A DNA stretch of 54,741 bases from Cohaesibacter sp. (GTDB lineage: Bacteria; Pseudomonadota; Alphaproteobacteria; Rhizobiales; Cohaesibacteraceae). Both the position numbers and the translations under genes were made by a program. The stretch covers positions 1 through 54,741 of the forward strand of contig JAOAQZ010000035.1 in NCBI GenBank assembly GCA_025210795.1, in the 5' to 3' direction. The notes beneath the pieces were generated by a model. It had not been told where the DNA came from. It was given only the letters and a program-made list of their open reading frames with translations, and did no database searches. Every line of letters begins with the position of its first letter. Position 1 is the first letter of the stretch. Shown one piece after another: positions 18,177 to 29,014 of this stretch.

Positions 18177-18187
18177 GAAAGACCCTT

Positions 18188-19327
18188 TTACCGGTTAAAC
18201 AGATCACGAGAGATAATGAGGCGCATCACCTCGTTGGTGCCTTCCAGAATCTGATGCACACGGACATCGCGCAAGTAACGCTCGATCGGATAGTCACGCA
18301 GATAGCCATAACCGCCATGCAACTGCAGGGCCTGATTGACCACATTAAAGCCAGCATCGGTTGCCAGACGTTTGGCCATCGCGGCCTGAGTTGTTGCATC
18401 CGGTGTTTTGGCATCCACCAAGGTTGCAGCACGATGCAGCATCAGACGGGCGCTTTCCAGCTCGGTTGCCATGTCGGCGACGCGGAATTGCAGCGCCTGG
18501 AACTCTGCAATAGCCCGGCCAAACTGCTTGCGCTCTTTCATATAGTCGATTGTGCGATCAAGGCAGCTTTGCGCAGCCCCCAAAGAGCAGGCACCAATAT
18601 TCAGGCGACCGCCATCAAGGCCAGCCATGGCAATCTTGAAGCCCTGCCCTTCCGAGCCGATGAGGTTTTCTACCGGAATACGGCAATCCTCAAAGTTGAC
18701 CTGAGCCGTTGGTTGGCTTTTCCAGCCCAGCTTGACTTCCTGTGCGCCAAAGGACAGGCCCGGCGTGTCTTTTTCTACCACAACGCAGGAAATGCCCTTG
18801 GGGCCATCTTCGCCTGTGCGCACCATCACCACATAAACGTCAGCCGCGCCGCCGCCGGAAATGAAGGCTTTGGAGCCGTTTAGCACATAATGGTCGCCCT
18901 CTTTAACCGCCTTGGTGCGCAGAGAGCCAGCGTCAGAGCCTGCATTGGGCTCGGTAAGGCAGTAGGATGCGAATTTCTCCATGGAGCACAGGGATGGCAG
19001 CCATTTGTTACGCTGCTCATCATTGGCGAAGGTGTCAATCATCCATGATGCCATGTTATGGATGGAGATATAGGCAGATGTCGAGGTACAGCCTTTTGAC
19101 AATTCTTCAAAGATGATTGCCGCATCAAGACGGGACAGGCCAGAGCCGCCCACATCGTCTTTTACATAGATGCCACCAAAGCCAAGAGCCGCTGCCGCCC
19201 GCAACGTCTCGACCGGAAAGAAGGATTTTTCATCCCATTCCTTTGCATGAGGCTCCATTTCATTGGCGGCGAAATCTGCAGCCATTTCCTGAAAAGCACG
19301 TTGTTCCTCAGATAGTGCGAAATCCAT
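18188..19327 (-). CDS. Isobutyryl-CoA dehydrogenase (acyl-CoA dehydrogenase)
   Basis: FAD enzyme oxidising isobutyryl-CoA to methacrylyl-CoA in valine breakdown. The 379-residue product starts [20 protein letters not shown]; the start at 19327 is supported by GGGAGG upstream. Family landmarks include [13 protein letters not shown] [18 protein letters not shown] (about residues 123-140), [14 protein letters not shown], and [21 protein letters not shown] near the C-terminus, ending with [15 protein letters not shown], which includes the FAD/CoA site. Substrate is inferred from the downstream 3-hydroxyisobutyryl-CoA hydrolase and 3-hydroxyisobutyrate dehydrogenase genes, not from sequence alone. 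Confidence 0.9.
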   Translation of the reverse strand: MDFALSEEQRAFQEMAADFAANEMEPHAKEWDEKSFFPVETLRAAAALGFGGIYVKDDVGGSGLSRLDAAIIFEELSKGCTSTSAYISIHNMASWMIDTFANDEQRNKWLPSLCSMEKFASYCLTEPNAGSDAGSLRTKAVKEGDHYVLNGSKAFISGGGAADVYVVMVRTGEDGPKGISCVVVEKDTPGLSFGAQEVKLGWKSQPTAQVNFEDCRIPVENLIGSEGQGFKIAMAGLDGGRLNIGACSLGAAQSCLDRTIDYMKERKQFGRAIAEFQALQFRVADMATELESARLMLHRAATLVDAKTPDATTQAAMAKRLATDAGFNVVNQALQLHGGYGYLRDYPIERYLRDVRVHQILEGTNEVMRLIISRDLFNR

Positions 19328-20686
<1,359 letters not shown>

Positions 20687-20719
20687 AGCCGCCAGTTCGC
20701 ATGTTGAATGAATTGTCTC

Positions 20720-20756
20720 AAGGCGTTCATCTATATAGATGAGCGCCTTTTCCTTT
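20720..20756 (+). terminator. Intrinsic terminator after hemB
   Basis: A 13-base stem with one G-T pair (20720-20732 with 20737-20749, loop ATAT) is followed by TTTCCTTT. It lies 33 bases past the hemB stop and about 90 bases before the threonine ammonia-lyase gene. Confidence 0.8.
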
Positions 20757-20847
20757 GCTTCCTCATTCCTCACCAAGTTTTCACTTGAGCTTTTGAATGG
20801 AAAGGAGTGAATTAGGGATTCTCTTTTTATATGTAAAAGGTCCCGTT

Positions 20848-22113
20848 ATGGCAGATCAGTCCCGCACCTCTTCGCCCCTTGCTCATCCTACCCTTGAGGA
20901 TATCAAACGGGCGGCCAACCAGATTGCCGGATCGGTTCTGCGCACGCCGACTTTGCCTGCCTATAAGCTTTCGCAAGCCCTTGGTGCTGACATCTTTGTC
21001 AAATACGACAATATGCAAATCACCAATGCCTTTAAAGAGCGCGGGGCTTTGGTCAAGCTTTTGTCCCTGAATGACGAACAGCGGCGCGCTGGTGTGGTGG
21101 CCATGTCAGCGGGCAATCATGCGCAGGCTGTCGCCTTTCACGCCAGCCGCCTTGGCATCCCTTCCACCATTGTTATGCCGGAATTCACCCCCTTTGTGAA
21201 AGTGGCAGCCACCAAGGCCTTTGGGGCGGATGTAATTCTGGAAGGGGAAACGGTTGCCGAGGCAGGCCTTGCAGCCCAGCGCCTGTCCGAGACCAAGGGC
21301 ATGGTCTTTGTCCATCCTTATGATGATTTTGACATCATTCGCGGGCAAGGCACGGTTGCACTGGAAATGCTTGCCGATGTCGGGGAGCTGGACTGCCTTG
21401 TTGTTCCCATCGGCGGTGGCGGCCTGATCTCGGGCATGGCAATTGCCGCCAAAACGATCAAGCCGACCATCGAGATCATTGGTGTTGAGACCGAGCTTTA
21501 CCCCACCATGTATAATGAGCTCAAACAAACCAATCTCGAATGCGGCGGCCAGTCTTTGGCGGAAGGGATTGCAGTTAAAAAGGCAGGTCGCCTGCCCGCT
21601 TCTATCGCAGCCGATCTTGTCAGCGACATTGTTCTGGTCTCGGAAGGACAAATCGAGCAGGCCATCAATGCCTTTGCCACTCATCTTAAAACCATGGCGG
21701 AAGGCGCTGGCGCTGCGGGCCTTGCGGCCCTGATCGCCGAACCGGGGCGTTTTGAAGGGCGCAAAGTGGGACTGCTGCTCTCGGGCGGCAATATCGACCC
21801 GCGCCTTCTCTCATCCATCATGGTGCGTCAGCTTGGCCGCAAGCAACAGATTGTTGGCCTGCGCATCACCATTCCAGATCGGCCCGGCGTTTTGGGCGAG
21901 ATTTCTACCATCATTGGCGATCTGGGCGGCAATGTGCTTGAGGTCGACCACCACCGAACCTTCCTCAATGTCCCAGTCAAAGGGGCTTCTATCGATATTA
22001 CGATTGAAACGCGCGATGCGGCGCATGCTCAGGACATTATTCGCGGTATCGAAGCCAAAGGGCACAAAGTGGAGCATCTCAACGCGTCTGACGGAGATGG
22101 TCGGCAGACTTGA
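20848..22113 (+). CDS. ilvA: Threonine ammonia-lyase with ACT domain
   Basis: PLP enzyme that converts threonine to 2-oxobutyrate and ammonia, the entry to isoleucine synthesis. The 421-residue product carries the PLP lysine in NAFKERGA (about residue 62), SAGNHAQAVAFHA, VPIGGGGLISGMA (phosphate loop) and a C-terminal ACT-type domain (IPDRPGVLGEISTIIGDLGG, from about residue 350) that would bind an allosteric effector. The start at ATG 20848 is chosen from homology; an upstream in-frame ATG at 20797 gives an odd hydrophobic leader. It is a single-ACT form, so regulation differs from two-ACT IlvA; biosynthetic versus catabolic use is not certain, and the symbol is provisional. Confidence 0.88.
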   Translation: MADQSRTSSPLAHPTLEDIKRAANQIAGSVLRTPTLPAYKLSQALGADIFVKYDNMQITNAFKERGALVKLLSLNDEQRRAGVVAMSAGNHAQAVAFHASRLGIPSTIVMPEFTPFVKVAATKAFGADVILEGETVAEAGLAAQRLSETKGMVFVHPYDDFDIIRGQGTVALEMLADVGELDCLVVPIGGGGLISGMAIAAKTIKPTIEIIGVETELYPTMYNELKQTNLECGGQSLAEGIAVKKAGRLPASIAADLVSDIVLVSEGQIEQAINAFATHLKTMAEGAGAAGLAALIAEPGRFEGRKVGLLLSGGNIDPRLLSSIMVRQLGRKQQIVGLRITIPDRPGVLGEISTIIGDLGGNVLEVDHHRTFLNVPVKGASIDITIETRDAAHAQDIIRGIEAKGHKVEHLNASDGDGRQT

Positions 22114-22368
22114 GTCTGCCCCATGCAGCCCCTCGACTGCCCCTCAATTGCCCCTGCGTTATGAGCCTTAAGTATTAGAACGAAGGCGAGTTGCGACGCG
22201 GCGAGTTATAAACTTATTACTAGTAACTCATTTGTCCACAACTGATCTATATTCACTTCGGCAAAAATTACTTTCATCGCTTCCCTTAAGGGAAATTAAC
22301 CAATTTTTAGCCCTGCGGAACCCACTATCATCCTAGCTTGATTAGCAAATTTATTGAGGTTCTGGGCA

Positions 22369-24105
22369 ATGAATTCTTCACACGGTGCTGGTGGCAGCGG
22401 TTCTGTGAATATAGAACAAATTTATAGTTTTATTTCACGAGACCAAAATCAGGGTGACTTTGGTCATGCGTCATGGAAAGCAATTTCTGATGATTTGCCA
22501 CAAGTGATGCAGGGATTTTACGATTCTTTGAGTCAAATCAACGCTCTATCCCCTAAACTTGGCGCGCAAAACCAGCGTGTTCCGGGCCTGATCACAGCCC
22601 AAATGAGTCATTGGGAACAGGTACTCACCAATAACATAAACAGTGATTTTCAGGCTCATTCCCATAAGGTGGGCGAGGCTCATGTGCGCGCTGATCTGAC
22701 ACTCGACTGGTATCTGGCCTCTTATGGCCGCCTGATTTGTGATCTCATTCCTGTGCTGGTCAAAAAGCATCGTCTGTCGCCGGGTAAATTAACCAATGTG
22801 CTGCAGACGCTGATGTCTCGCTTCTTCCTCGATATGATCCTGTCCTCCGATGCCTATCACGGCACGCTGGCAGATCAGGCTAAAGCTAAAGATGGCAAGG
22901 ATGCCAATCTCAAGAATCTTAAAAATCTGGCTAATTCCGTTATTGAGATCAACGAAATCTCTATGGATATGGCTCTGCTTTCACGCAATACCCGTGTTGC
23001 AGCTGAGAGTGGCCAATCAATCTCAGCCGCTGTGACCGAGCTGGTTTCTTCCGTTGAGCAAATTTCAGAAACATCAGAACAGACCGCTGACGGAGCTACA
23101 GAGACCCATCAAACCGTGAATGAAGGCCTGAGCATCATGAATTCTGTCTCAGAAGCCATTCAGAATATTGCCGGTGCCTCTTCCATGACCGAGAACAGCC
23201 TTACTGAGCTGGTTTCGGTATCCGAGCAAATTGCTGAATTTCTGACGGTGATTGACAATATCTCCAACCAAACCAATTTGCTGGCTCTGAATGCAACTAT
23301 TGAGGCAGCGCGCGCTGGAGAATCGGGCAAAGGGTTTGCTGTGGTAGCCTCTGAGGTGAAAAATCTGGCCACTCAGGCGGCGAAAGCGACCGAGGACATT
23401 TCTCACCAGATCAATGCCCTTAAACATGGCATGCAGACCATCCAGAATGCCGTCTCCGGCTCTCGTGATGCGATTGAGACGGGGATGGATGCTATCTCCG
23501 GTGCCAATAATGTGATGGAGACTATCGGCGAGCAGGTTGCCAATGTCTCTACACGCATGCAGGATGTCTCACAGATTTTGCAGCAGCAGACAGTTGCCAG
23601 TCAGGAAATTGCTCATAGCATAACTGGCGTTGCTGATCTTTCCTCACAGAATGAGCAAACCTTGTCCGGCATGTCTGTCACCATGCAATCAAGCAATGAC
23701 AAATTTAGCTCCAATGCGACAAGCTGGTTCAACAACCAGTCCGCTGCCTCCTTGTGCGAAATGGCAAAGATTGATCATGTGCTGTTCACCAAGAAAGTGG
23801 TTGATACGGTAACGGGACGCACTCCTTGGAATTCGCGCGAAGTGCCAGACCATCACAAGTGCCGGTTGGGGCAATGGTATGACAAGATTGAGGATCCGCA
23901 ATTGCGTAACCATCCTGCTTTTCTTGCAATGAAAGAACCGCACAGAAGAGTACATGCTGTGGCCATTGATATTCTTAAGGCAAAAGAAAACGGCGACATT
24001 GATGCTGCCTTTGAGGGCCTTGGAAAGCTGGAAGAGGCCAGCCGCGAAACCATTGAAAAGCTCGATGCATTCTCGCAAGCCATCGTTGCGCGAGAGGCTG
24101 CTTGA
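22369..24105 (+). CDS. Soluble globin-coupled chemoreceptor with CZB domain
   Basis: Chemotaxis receptor lacking any hydrophobic membrane segment, so cytoplasmic. Residues about 13-165 form a protoglobin haem domain with the expected proximal histidine in [19 protein letters not shown] (His105). Residues about 215-440 are the MCP signalling coiled coil, with the tip at [20 protein letters not shown] (about 302-321). Residues about 464-570 form a CZB zinc-binding domain: [13 protein letters not shown] (about 497), HPAF and PHRRVH provide the His3-Cys set. The ATG at 22369 has GAGG upstream. Expected ligands are O2 or other gases at haem and zinc or redox cues at CZB. No che genes are nearby. 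Confidence 0.9.
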   Translation: MNSSHGAGGSGSVNIEQIYSFISRDQNQGDFGHASWKAISDDLPQVMQGFYDSLSQINALSPKLGAQNQRVPGLITAQMSHWEQVLTNNINSDFQAHSHKVGEAHVRADLTLDWYLASYGRLICDLIPVLVKKHRLSPGKLTNVLQTLMSRFFLDMILSSDAYHGTLADQAKAKDGKDANLKNLKNLANSVIEINEISMDMALLSRNTRVAAESGQSISAAVTELVSSVEQISETSEQTADGATETHQTVNEGLSIMNSVSEAIQNIAGASSMTENSLTELVSVSEQIAEFLTVIDNISNQTNLLALNATIEAARAGESGKGFAVVASEVKNLATQAAKATEDISHQINALKHGMQTIQNAVSGSRDAIETGMDAISGANNVMETIGEQVANVSTRMQDVSQILQQQTVASQEIAHSITGVADLSSQNEQTLSGMSVTMQSSNDKFSSNATSWFNNQSAASLCEMAKIDHVLFTKKVVDTVTGRTPWNSREVPDHHKCRLGQWYDKIEDPQLRNHPAFLAMKEPHRRVHAVAIDILKAKENGDIDAAFEGLGKLEEASRETIEKLDAFSQAIVAREAA

Positions 24106-24145
24106 GCTAAGCACTCTGCACTATCAATAGTACGACAAGTTCAAT

Positions 24146-24186
24146 AAAGCCGGAAGTTTTTCGCTTTCGGCTTTTTCTTTTCTCTC
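24146..24186 (+). terminator. Intrinsic terminator after the chemoreceptor gene
   Basis: An 11-base stem with one G-T pair (24146-24156 with 24164-24174, 7-base loop) followed by TTCTTTTCTCTCTTTT. It isolates the receptor gene from the RDD gene. Confidence 0.85.
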
Positions 24187-24307
24187 TTTTCTGACCCTTG
24201 AAATCAGACTCTTTCATCCCACATCTATAGTGTAGTTAAACAAACCACCCCACCGATTACCTTGTCTGCTGGGGTTTTTCTTTGAATAGAGGAAAGGATA
24301 GAACAAA

Positions 24308-24805
24308 ATGAACAGCACCGATATGGCTCCGTCCGTTGATGAACGCCGCCATGCCTATGACCCGGAGACCCGTCCGGCTCTTTTTGATGGTGTGCTGTCC
24401 CGGCGTGTTCTGGCCTTTTTGTTTGACGTTGTGATGATCTGCGCCCTTGTTGCCGTCTCCAGCGTTGTGGTCGGCTTTCTTGGTATTCTTACCTTTGGTT
24501 TGGGCTGGTTGCTTTATGGTATTCTAGTGCCCCTTGTGGCGGTCAGCTACACCGCCCTCACCCTTGGTGGCTCACGGGCCGCAACCCCCGGCATGCGGAT
24601 GATGGGGCTGGAAATGCGCTTGTGGTATGGGGCAAAGCCCTATCTGCTGCTGGCCATCATGCATAGCTTCCTGTTCTGGTTCATCCATGTTGCCTTTACG
24701 CCCTTTATGTTGCTGCTTGCCCTCTTCTCCCGTCGTGGCCAATTGCTGCATGACATGATTCTCGGCAGTATGATTCTTGATCGTGATGCGCTCTATAACC
24801 ACTAA
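24308..24805 (+). CDS. RDD family membrane protein
   Basis: A 165-residue inner-membrane protein with the RDD family features. The family arginine and aspartate pair appear in SRRVLAFLFDVVMICALV (about residues 31-48), AATPGMRMMGLEMRL follows a helix pair, and HDMILGSMILD lies near the C-terminus. About four hydrophobic segments are visible. The family is widely conserved but poorly assigned; some members act in ion transport. It sits between terminators, so it is a single-gene unit. The start at ATG 24308 has AAAGGATAG upstream. In rhizobia RDD genes often lie near hemB and bpt, as here. Confidence 0.85.
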   Translation: MNSTDMAPSVDERRHAYDPETRPALFDGVLSRRVLAFLFDVVMICALVAVSSVVVGFLGILTFGLGWLLYGILVPLVAVSYTALTLGGSRAATPGMRMMGLEMRLWYGAKPYLLLAIMHSFLFWFIHVAFTPFMLLLALFSRRGQLLHDMILGSMILDRDALYNH

Positions 24806-24861
24806 GCCGGTGCAAATTGGCGATAAAGAAAAGAAACAGCTTTGCCAAGACAAAGCAATTC

Positions 24862-24897
24862 AAAGGCCAGAGACCCGTATCTGGCCTTTCTTTTTGG
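24862..24897 (+). terminator. Intrinsic terminator after the RDD gene
   Basis: A perfect 10-base inverted repeat (24862-24871 with 24880-24889, 8-base loop) is followed by CTTTTTGGTTT, 56 bases past the RDD stop. Confidence 0.9.
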
Positions 24898-25041
24898 TTT
24901 GACCACAGGAAAATGGTCGGGGGCTAGGATTCAATTTTGAAATCTTGCATGCTGGTCGGTAATGCTGAAAGGCAATTCTACTCGCAAGGTTCTGATTGGG
25001 CGAGTTCAAGACTGGGCAAGTGAATTCTAAGGTGGTCCTTC

Positions 25042-26886
25042 ATGACGCTGACAGCCGATTTGCAAATGTGGCTAACCTTTGCCGTCATCGGCTTTACCAT
25101 CATAGCTTATAGCATTGAGCGTTTTGCGATCGAGCTAACCGCCCTGGGCTCTTTGCTAGTTTTGATGCTCATTTTCGTTGGCCTGCCGTCCGAGCCCGTC
25201 GCCGACCAATCGGGTCAATCTGCAGTGACGCTGGATGATCTGGTTGCCGGCTTTGCCAATCCCGCCTTACTGACCGTACTTGCCCTTCTCGTTATCGGGC
25301 AAGGCCTGTTCCAGACCGATGCATTGGATGCCCCGGCGCAGCTCATCACCAAAGTTGCCAGAAAATCACGTTATCTTGCCTTTATCGGCGTTTATATTGC
25401 AGCGGCAGTCATCAGCGCCTTTATAAATAACACCCCTGTTGTTGTGATGTTCCTGCCCATTATGACGGTGGTTGCCAGCAATTTGCGCCTCTCGCCCAGC
25501 AAGGTTTTGATGCCCCTCTCCTTCATCTCCATTCTTGGGGGGATGACAACGATTATCGGCTCGTCGACCAACCTTCTGGTGGCAGAAGCGGCCCGGAAGG
25601 AAGGGGTGCTGGATCTTCAATTCTTTGACTTTACCGGTATCGGGATGATTGTTGCCTCAGTCGGGGCCATCTATGCCATTTTCATCATGCCGCGCATCCT
25701 TAAAAAACGCGAGAGCATGACGGACCAGTTAAGCCAGACCACGGGCAAACAATTCATTGCGCAAATCCCGCTCACTTATGGCGACCGGCTGGTTGGGCAG
25801 CAGGCTGTTTTGGGCATGTTCCCGACCCTTAAAGATATGACGGTACGGCTTGTCCAGCGCGGCGAGACCCCTCTTCTGCCTCCCTTTGACAATCTCACCC
25901 TTCAGGTGGGGGATACAGTGGTGGTTGCCGCCACCCGTCAGGCTTTGCTGGTGGCCCTTAAGGGCGGACATAATGTAACGCAGGAAGGCGAAGAGGAAGA
26001 AAGTCAGGTTGCCTCGGAACAATCAGACTTTACCCTTGCCGAGGTGATTGTCCCCCCTGCCTCGCGCATGATCGGGCAGACCATTGAGCTTTCCGGCCTC
26101 AGAGCCAAGACCAATTGCATGGCGCTTGGGGTTCAGCGCCGCTCGCGCATGCCGCGCCTTGCCATGAATGATATTCGCCTTGAAGCGGGGGATGTTTTGC
26201 TGGTTGGTGGGCGCCGTCACGATGTGGAGGCCTTGCGCGTCAATAAAGATATTCTGCTCATTGAGCTTTCAACCACTGATGTGCCGCAGCGCCGCTTTGC
26301 GCCGCGCGCCCTTGGTATTTTCCTTGCAACCGCGCTTGCCGCTGCCACCGGCTTTGTGCCGATTGCTACAGCGGCCCTTGGCGGGGCCTTTGCCATGATT
26401 GTTGGCAATTGCCTTAATCTGCGTCAGGCCATTCGTGCGCTTGACAGCCGCATTTTCATGCTGGTTGGGGCATCCCTTGCCAGTGCTGTGGCTTTGCAAA
26501 AAACAGGCGGGGCGCATTTTGTTGCCAGTTTTGTGGTCGAGGCCATGGAAGGACAACCAGCGCCGGTTTTGCTATCCGGCTTGTTCCTACTCATTGCGGT
26601 TCTGACCAATATTCTGTCCAACAATGCCACAGCCGTATTGTTCGCGCCCATTGCCATTTCTATTGCCACGCAAACGGGTCTTCCCGTCGAGCCCTTTGTC
26701 GTCTGCGTTATTCTGGCGGCCAATTGCTCCTTTGCCACGCCCATCGGCTATCAGACCAACCTTCTGGTCATGGGCCCAGGTCACTACCGCTTTCAGGACT
26801 TTCTCATTGCCGGTATTCCGCTGATGCTGCTGATCTGGATTACCTTCTCCTTCGTTGCGCCTTGGTATTACAATCTGCCGTCCTAG
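25042..26886 (+). CDS. SLC13-family permease with two TrkA-C (RCK_C) domains
   Basis: A 614-residue inner-membrane transporter. The N-terminal half (about residues 1-215) has several hydrophobic segments including AAVISAFINNTPVVVMFLP, a re-entrant-loop type sequence of the DASS/SLC13 fold. Two soluble RCK_C/TrkA-C domains follow (about residues 240-310 and 328-398), then a second membrane half (about 418-610) with LTNILSNNATAVLFAP, the matching inverted repeat of NNTP. Family members carry dicarboxylates, sulfate or other anions with sodium; the RCK_C domains may bind nucleotides. Substrate unknown. It starts at ATG 25042 and has no same-strand operon partner. Confidence 0.88.
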   Translation: MTLTADLQMWLTFAVIGFTIIAYSIERFAIELTALGSLLVLMLIFVGLPSEPVADQSGQSAVTLDDLVAGFANPALLTVLALLVIGQGLFQTDALDAPAQLITKVARKSRYLAFIGVYIAAAVISAFINNTPVVVMFLPIMTVVASNLRLSPSKVLMPLSFISILGGMTTIIGSSTNLLVAEAARKEGVLDLQFFDFTGIGMIVASVGAIYAIFIMPRILKKRESMTDQLSQTTGKQFIAQIPLTYGDRLVGQQAVLGMFPTLKDMTVRLVQRGETPLLPPFDNLTLQVGDTVVVAATRQALLVALKGGHNVTQEGEEEESQVASEQSDFTLAEVIVPPASRMIGQTIELSGLRAKTNCMALGVQRRSRMPRLAMNDIRLEAGDVLLVGGRRHDVEALRVNKDILLIELSTTDVPQRRFAPRALGIFLATALAAATGFVPIATAALGGAFAMIVGNCLNLRQAIRALDSRIFMLVGASLASAVALQKTGGAHFVASFVVEAMEGQPAPVLLSGLFLLIAVLTNILSNNATAVLFAPIAISIATQTGLPVEPFVVCVILAANCSFATPIGYQTNLLVMGPGHYRFQDFLIAGIPLMLLIWITFSFVAPWYYNLPS

Positions 26887-27052
26887 GGCTTGAAGACCAA
26901 AGACTGCATGCTGCCTGTGCTTCTCGACGAGACAGGCCCTTAGCATTGACCAAGAGTTTATCGCGTCTTGTTACAAGTCTGTGCTATAGTTTTGAAAGAG
27001 AGAGACAAAAGGTGCCGTTCGCGCCACCCCCGCCGCCCAACACAGGAACGGA

Positions 27053-27799
27053 ATGACCAATCATAGCTTGAACCAGCCCCAATTTTACCTGACCGCCCCG
27101 CAAGCCTGCCCCTATCTGGAGGATCAGCGCGAGCGAAAGGTTTTTACTTATCTGGTTGGCAGCAATGCTTATGAATTAAACGACACACTGTCCGTTGGGG
27201 GCTTTCGCCGTAGCCAGACCATTGCCTATCGCCCCGCTTGCGAGAATTGTCAGGCCTGCCTGTCGGTGCGGGTGATTGTGCCTCATTATCAATTCTCCAA
27301 AAACCAGCGCCGCGTTTTAAAGAAAAATCGCGATCTGATCGCGCAAATTGGCGGGCCTGTGGCAACCGCCGAGCAATATGATCTGTTCCGCACCTATCTT
27401 GATGCCCGCCATGATGATGGCGGCATGGCCAATATGTCGATGGGGGATTACGCCGCCATGGTGGAAGATACCCATATCGACACGCAGGTCATTGAATATC
27501 GCCTTCGCGAGCCTGACAGCGGCATCACCGGCAAAGGCGGAGATCTGGTTGCCGTTGCGCTCACCGATCAGATGTCCAATGCCTGCTCCATGGTCTATAG
27601 CTTCTTTCACCCTGACTTTATCGAGCGCAGTTTGGGCACTTATATTATCCTTAATCACATCCAGCGCGCCATTGAGCATGAATGGCTCTATGTCTATTTA
27701 GGTTATTGGGTCAAAGGCTCCGCCAAGATGGATTACAAGACCCGGTTTCAGCCGCTTGAGTTTTTGGGGCCTGTGGGCTGGGAGCCGCTCAAGCCCTAA
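27053..27799 (+). CDS. bpt: Aspartate/glutamate leucyltransferase (arginyltransferase family)
   Basis: Transfers an amino acid from aminoacyl-tRNA to N-terminal Asp or Glu of proteins, marking them for ClpAP (N-degron pathway). The 248-residue product has an ATE N-terminal domain with [12 protein letters not shown] (about residues 62-73), where clustered cysteines are typical of the arginyltransferase family, and a C-terminal GNAT-like domain with [15 protein letters not shown] (about residues 220-234). Bacterial Bpt enzymes of this type use leucyl-tRNA; some alphaproteobacterial homologues are named arginyltransferases. It is encoded between the SLC13 gene and an EEP gene. Substrate specificity cannot be read from the sequence. 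Confidence 0.88.
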   Translation: MTNHSLNQPQFYLTAPQACPYLEDQRERKVFTYLVGSNAYELNDTLSVGGFRRSQTIAYRPACENCQACLSVRVIVPHYQFSKNQRRVLKKNRDLIAQIGGPVATAEQYDLFRTYLDARHDDGGMANMSMGDYAAMVEDTHIDTQVIEYRLREPDSGITGKGGDLVAVALTDQMSNACSMVYSFFHPDFIERSLGTYIILNHIQRAIEHEWLYVYLGYWVKGSAKMDYKTRFQPLEFLGPVGWEPLKP

Positions 27800-27897
27800 T
27801 GGTTTTTGAGCTGACGAAGGGAGATGACAAATGCGACAAACTGGCCTATGGCTAAGCTAGTCATCCATTCCTCTGATTCCCGCAAAAGGTCTGATAC

Positions 27898-28938
27898 GTG
27901 CGCATCCTGTTTTCCTGGTTTCGAGCGTTTATAGACATCTCCATTTTTCTTGGGCTGATTGTGGGCAGTGGCCTGTCTGCCTTGGGGCTTTTGGCTTTTA
28001 TCTGGCCCGATTTTGACATTCTCAATCAGTTCCAGCTTCTTTTTCTGGCCCTTACGGTTATTTGCTCTATCGCGTCTTTTATCTGGCCCTATCGCTTTGG
28101 GATGCTCAAATCCATTGCGCAGTGGATTTTGCTCGTGCCCTTTACCGCCTCTTTCATTATTTTGGGGCCGGAAATCTATCGCAGCCTTACGGCACCCACC
28201 TTGGATGTCACGCAAGTCAGAGGTGCCGATAGCCGCGCTTTGCGCATTATGAGCTTTAACATTTATCTCTCGAACTGGGATGCGAAAGGCTCGCTTGAGG
28301 CAATCAAGAAATATGATCCGGATCTGATCATCCTTCAGGAATTTCCGCCCAATCGCTACAAGAAGATTACCGAGATCAAAAAGCTCTATCCTTATCAGGC
28401 GACTTGCAAAAGCTGGCGTATTTGCACTTTGGGGATCCTCTCCAAATTCCCGCTTAAGGATATCGACGTTCAGAATTTTTCCATTCCCAAGAGCCGCGAT
28501 CCAATTCATGGGCGGCTTTTGTCAGCCACTGCCACGGTGCCCGGCTATCGCCCTTTGCGCCTTCATAGCTTTCACGCCGAATGGCCGGCTCCCTTTCGCG
28601 AGCAAGCGGTGCATTTTGAGCGCTTGCGCACCTATCTGGACAAACAGAACAAACGCTATCCCGATACCATCCTTGCAGGCGATTTTAACAGCTCTGGCTG
28701 GTCACTTACGCTCAATGACTTTGCAAAGACCATCCCGCTTATTCGGCACAGCTTTTTCAAAGCCACCTATCCAACGCCCAATCTGGTTGTAAAGCGCTAT
28801 CTGTTCCTGCCAGCCTTTCTAAGCCTTGATCACATCTTCTCCAGCCCGTCGGTGCCTGTCTTTAACGTAAGGCGCGGCTATGTGTCTGTGTCGGATCATC
28901 ATCCGCTGCTGGCAGAGGTGCTGATTTTCAAGAAATAG
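27898..28938 (+). CDS. Endonuclease/exonuclease/phosphatase family protein with membrane anchor
   Basis: A 346-residue protein starting at a GTG. The first 100 or so residues contain three hydrophobic segments (about residues 5-28, 40-58 and 72-92), then an EEP domain: MSFNIYLSNWDAKGSLEAI (about residues 117-135), DPDLIILQEF (catalytic Glu), GDFNSSGWS and SDHHPLLAEV (catalytic Asp-His). The EEP part would face the periplasm or cytoplasm depending on topology. Family members cleave phosphodiester or phosphomonoester bonds in nucleic acids, lipids or small molecules; the membrane anchor suggests a lipid or envelope substrate, which is an inference. It converges on parC across a shared terminator. 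Confidence 0.82.
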   Translation: MRILFSWFRAFIDISIFLGLIVGSGLSALGLLAFIWPDFDILNQFQLLFLALTVICSIASFIWPYRFGMLKSIAQWILLVPFTASFIILGPEIYRSLTAPTLDVTQVRGADSRALRIMSFNIYLSNWDAKGSLEAIKKYDPDLIILQEFPPNRYKKITEIKKLYPYQATCKSWRICTLGILSKFPLKDIDVQNFSIPKSRDPIHGRLLSATATVPGYRPLRLHSFHAEWPAPFREQAVHFERLRTYLDKQNKRYPDTILAGDFNSSGWSLTLNDFAKTIPLIRHSFFKATYPTPNLVVKRYLFLPAFLSLDHIFSSPSVPVFNVRRGYVSVSDHHPLLAEVLIFKK

Positions 28939-28961
28939 TATTTTGTCTCAAAACCTGCCCA

Positions 28962-28996
28962 AAACACAAAAGGGCCTTGCGGCCCTTTTGAAATGC
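28962..28996. terminator. Shared terminator between EEP gene and parC
   Basis: A perfect 10-base inverted repeat CAAAAGGGCC/GGCCCTTTTG (28967-28976 with 28981-28990, loop TTGC) between convergent genes. A/T-rich arm ends (TTTTG on each strand) suggest bidirectional use. Confidence 0.85.
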
Positions 28997-29014
28997 TTTT
29001 GATGAAATCCCTGA

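Noticed and set aside
24255..24285. Short ACCCCA/TGGGGT stem followed by TTTTT before the RDD gene
   Set aside because: Only six pairs with an 18-base loop, and a good terminator lies just upstream; too weak to list as a separate terminator.
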